DNA from: Planctomycetota bacterium
GTDB taxonomy: Bacteria > Planctomycetota > Phycisphaerae > SM23-33
Direction: 5' to 3'
Length of the DNA stretch: 64,000 nucleotides
Assembly: GCA_022705325.1 (NCBI GenBank)
Contig: JAKJER010000010.1
Coordinates: 62,001-126,000 of the forward strand
Both the position numbers and the translations under genes were made by a program. Below the pieces are notes generated by a model. That model was not told the origin of the DNA and made no database searches. It saw only the letters and a program-made list of their open reading frames with translations. Position 1 is the stretch's first letter; each line of letters starts with the position of its first letter. This document shows positions 62,256 to 64,000 of this stretch, piece after piece.

Positions 62256-62356
62256 AGAAGGTTCAACAGATGAACGTTCAAGTTCCAGTGTTCAAGTGAG
62301 GCATCGTCCGCCTGCCTTGGACATTGAGAATCGAACGTTCATCTGTTGGACCTTCT
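62256..62356. repeat. 24-bp inverted repeat made of 7-nt units, locus 11
   Basis: AGAAGGTTCAACAGATGAAC (62256) and its complement ending at 62356 pair over 24 bp with one mismatch. Between them GTTCAAG, TTCCAGT, GTTCAAG (62276-62296) keep a 7-base phase. It fills most of the gap before comEC. Confidence 0.7.
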
Positions 62357-62383
62357 TCGTTTCGGGCGGTATGCTGACCGGCC

Positions 62384-64000
62384 ATGCATGACGCTCCTGT
62401 CGTTTCCGAGCTGGAGCCGGGGGGCGAGCCTCGCCCGCCGATCATCCATCCCCCTCAGGGGCGGACGGCTCGTCCGCCGGTATTGCTGAGGGCGCCGCTG
62501 GCGGCGGTGGCGGCCGCGATGATGGCGGGGCTGGTGCTGGGCCGCTACCTGCCCCTGCCGAGCGGATTCTGGGGAGCTGCGGCGGTCGCCGCCCTGCTGA
62601 CGGCGCTGGCCCTGTCGTCCCGCCGCCATCTGCGCGCGGCGGCATCGCTCGCCCTGGGCGTCGCCATCATCGCCACTTCCGCCCTGCACCTGCGCTACGC
62701 CTGCTTCACGCTCGAAGGCGATCACATCGCTACGGCCACGGGCGAGCACGCCGTGCTGGCGAGCCTTCGCGGGCGGGTGGCGTCGATGCCGCAGACCCAC
62801 GCGGCGTCGTCTCGCCCGGGCCGGCCGGCCGCTAGGACGAGCTTCCTGCTGGAGGTCCGCGAGGTGCTGTCGTCCGCCCCGGACCACTCCCCGGCGACGG
62901 CCTCGCGGAGCGCCGCGAGTCTGCCCCGTCGGTGGGAGCGGGCCAGCGGCCTGGTCCGCGTGAGCGTCCAGGAAGTGGAGGACCGACTCCAGCCCGGCAT
63001 GGACGTGGAGATCATGGGCTGGCTGGGCCGGCTGGCCGGGCCGGACAACCCGGGCCAGACCGACTGGGCGGAGTTGGCCCGGCGTCACGGCGTTCACGCG
63101 CGGCTGAGCGTGGAGTCGCCCGAGGCGATTGCGTTGCTGAAGGTGGAGCGGCCGTGGTATCAGCGGGCGATCTGGCAGGTGCGGTCGGCGTTTCGCGAGC
63201 ACCTGTGGGCGTGCGGCGGGCTCGAACAGGGCCCGCTTCTGGGCGCCCTGATCGCGGGCGAGCGCCAGCCCGCCCTGCGGCAGCTCAACCGCATGATGGT
63301 GCGGGCGGGGACGGCCCACTTTCTGTCCATCTCGGGGATGCACCTGGCGATCTTCCTGGGCTTCGTCTACGCCCTCTGCCGCCTGGTCAGCCTCACGCCC
63401 CGCCGCTCGGCCTGGGCGGTGCTGATCGTGCTGGGCGCCTACGTCGCGCTGGCCGAGCCGAACCCGCCCCTGCTGCGGTCGGCGTTGATGGCCGGCTGCC
63501 TGTGCCTGGGGGCGATCCTCCGCCGCCCGTACACGTCGCTCAACGCGTTGTCGGCGGCGGCGGTGTTCCTGCTGGCGCTGGACCCGATGCAGCTCTTCTC
63601 GCCGGGCTTTCAGCTCAGCTTCGCGATCGTGGCGGCCCTGATCCTGCTGCACCGAGCGATCCGCCGCAGGCTCTTCGGGCGGTTCCTGCGCCGACGCGGA
63701 CTCATCGTGTTTCGCGAGAAAGACTGGCTGGGGCGTTTCCTCCATTACCGCGCCGCCGACGCGGGGATCGCGCTGGCGACCGTCTCGCTGGCGGCGTGGG
63801 CGGCGTCGATGCCGCTGGTGGCCGTTCACTTCGGCCTGTTCAGCCCGTATGCGCCCGTGCTGAGCATCCTGCTGACGCCGCTGGTGGCGGCGGTGCTGGT
63901 GCCGGGCTACCTGGCGGCCGCGCTGGCGCCGCTGGCGCCCAACCTGGGCTACGCGCTGGGGCGGGTGTCGGCGATGGCGGCCGACTGGCTGACGGCGGCG
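62384..64000 (+). CDS. comEC: ComEC/Rec2 competence channel (partial, runs off right edge)
   Basis: The first 539 codons are visible and the frame is open to the window end. The N-terminal cytoplasmic head and first helices are followed by an OB/DUF4131-like region (residues 120-260), then the Competence domain with FLSISGMHLAIFLG and LAEPNPPLLRSALMAGCLCLGAIL. ComEC forms the inner-membrane channel for single-stranded DNA uptake; some members also have a C-terminal beta-lactamase-like nuclease, which would lie outside the window. The ATG at 62384 has only a weak upstream site. Confidence 0.88.
   Translation, partial: MHDAPVVSELEPGGEPRPPIIHPPQGRTARPPVLLRAPLAAVAAAMMAGLVLGRYLPLPSGFWGAAAVAALLTALALSSRRHLRAAASLALGVAIIATSALHLRYACFTLEGDHIATATGEHAVLASLRGRVASMPQTHAASSRPGRPAARTSFLLEVREVLSSAPDHSPATASRSAASLPRRWERASGLVRVSVQEVEDRLQPGMDVEIMGWLGRLAGPDNPGQTDWAELARRHGVHARLSVESPEAIALLKVERPWYQRAIWQVRSAFREHLWACGGLEQGPLLGALIAGERQPALRQLNRMMVRAGTAHFLSISGMHLAIFLGFVYALCRLVSLTPRRSAWAVLIVLGAYVALAEPNPPLLRSALMAGCLCLGAILRRPYTSLNALSAAAVFLLALDPMQLFSPGFQLSFAIVAALILLHRAIRRRLFGRFLRRRGLIVFREKDWLGRFLHYRAADAGIALATVSLAAWAASMPLVAVHFGLFSPYAPVLSILLTPLVAAVLVPGYLAAALAPLAPNLGYALGRVSAMAADWLTAA

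Overview
The window looks like chromosomal DNA from a planctomycete, probably Phycisphaerae-like. This is inferred from gene content, since there is no rRNA. The pointers are: about two-thirds G+C; two secreted DUF1080 (3-keto-disaccharide hydrolase) proteins; Tat-exported Gfo/Idh oxidoreductases; a PEP-CTERM protein; a prepilin-like protein with an 'ADGS' C-terminal motif; an LpxC-FabZ fusion; a Gram-negative lipid A pathway; and a TPR/WD40 giant built like planctomycete signalling receptors. I saw no phage, IS element, CRISPR array or rRNA. There is one tRNA, Ser(GCT).

Layout. 0-15 kb is a mostly secreted carbohydrate and surface region: ankyrin lipoprotein, DUF1080 lipoprotein, PLD-like protein, a clan GH-A glycosidase, an orphan sugar-binding lipoprotein, a sialidase-esterase fusion, a PHP lipoprotein, a Tat Gfo/Idh oxidoreductase, a GH29 fucosidase, an exported methyltransferase, a Tat protein of unknown role and a double GNAT protein. 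15.4-21.4 kb is the elongasome operon mreC-mreD-mrdA(PBP2)-rodA, followed by a sigma-70 factor. 21.6-30.5 kb, also on the minus strand, holds a large TPR protein and then a tightly overlapping unit: PQQ-type propeller lipoprotein, a 25-codon mini-ORF, a glycosyltransferase, an ABC ATPase and an FtsX permease. 30.7-38.5 kb has a HEAT-repeat protein, the tRNA, a lactate permease, two unknown secreted proteins and a PEP-CTERM protein. araA follows at 38.7 kb.

40.3-53.1 kb is a lipid A locus: lpxD1, lpxC-fabZ, an lpxA-like gene without the catalytic histidine, an lpxA with it, a GnnA-like dehydrogenase, a prepilin-like gene, then lpxD2 and lpxI. A 4.6 kb gene encoding TIR-TM-TPR-WD40 lies in reverse orientation between the two halves. 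53.4-64 kb holds lipoproteins, a dynamin-like GTPase, a YbaK-type deacylase, a second DUF1080 protein and the start of comEC.

The most unusual signal is non-coding. At least eleven gaps between genes carry degenerate tandem repeats with a strict 7-nt period (two have 9 nt). The unit sequence differs from locus to locus, and most loci also fold into hairpins at gene ends. Other points worth checking are the TIR receptor inside the lipid A locus, the duplicated start of the glycosyltransferase, the split between the two LpxA-type genes, and a structured 5' leader before the lipoprotein at 53458. All starts and functions are read from sequence alone; no database search was run.
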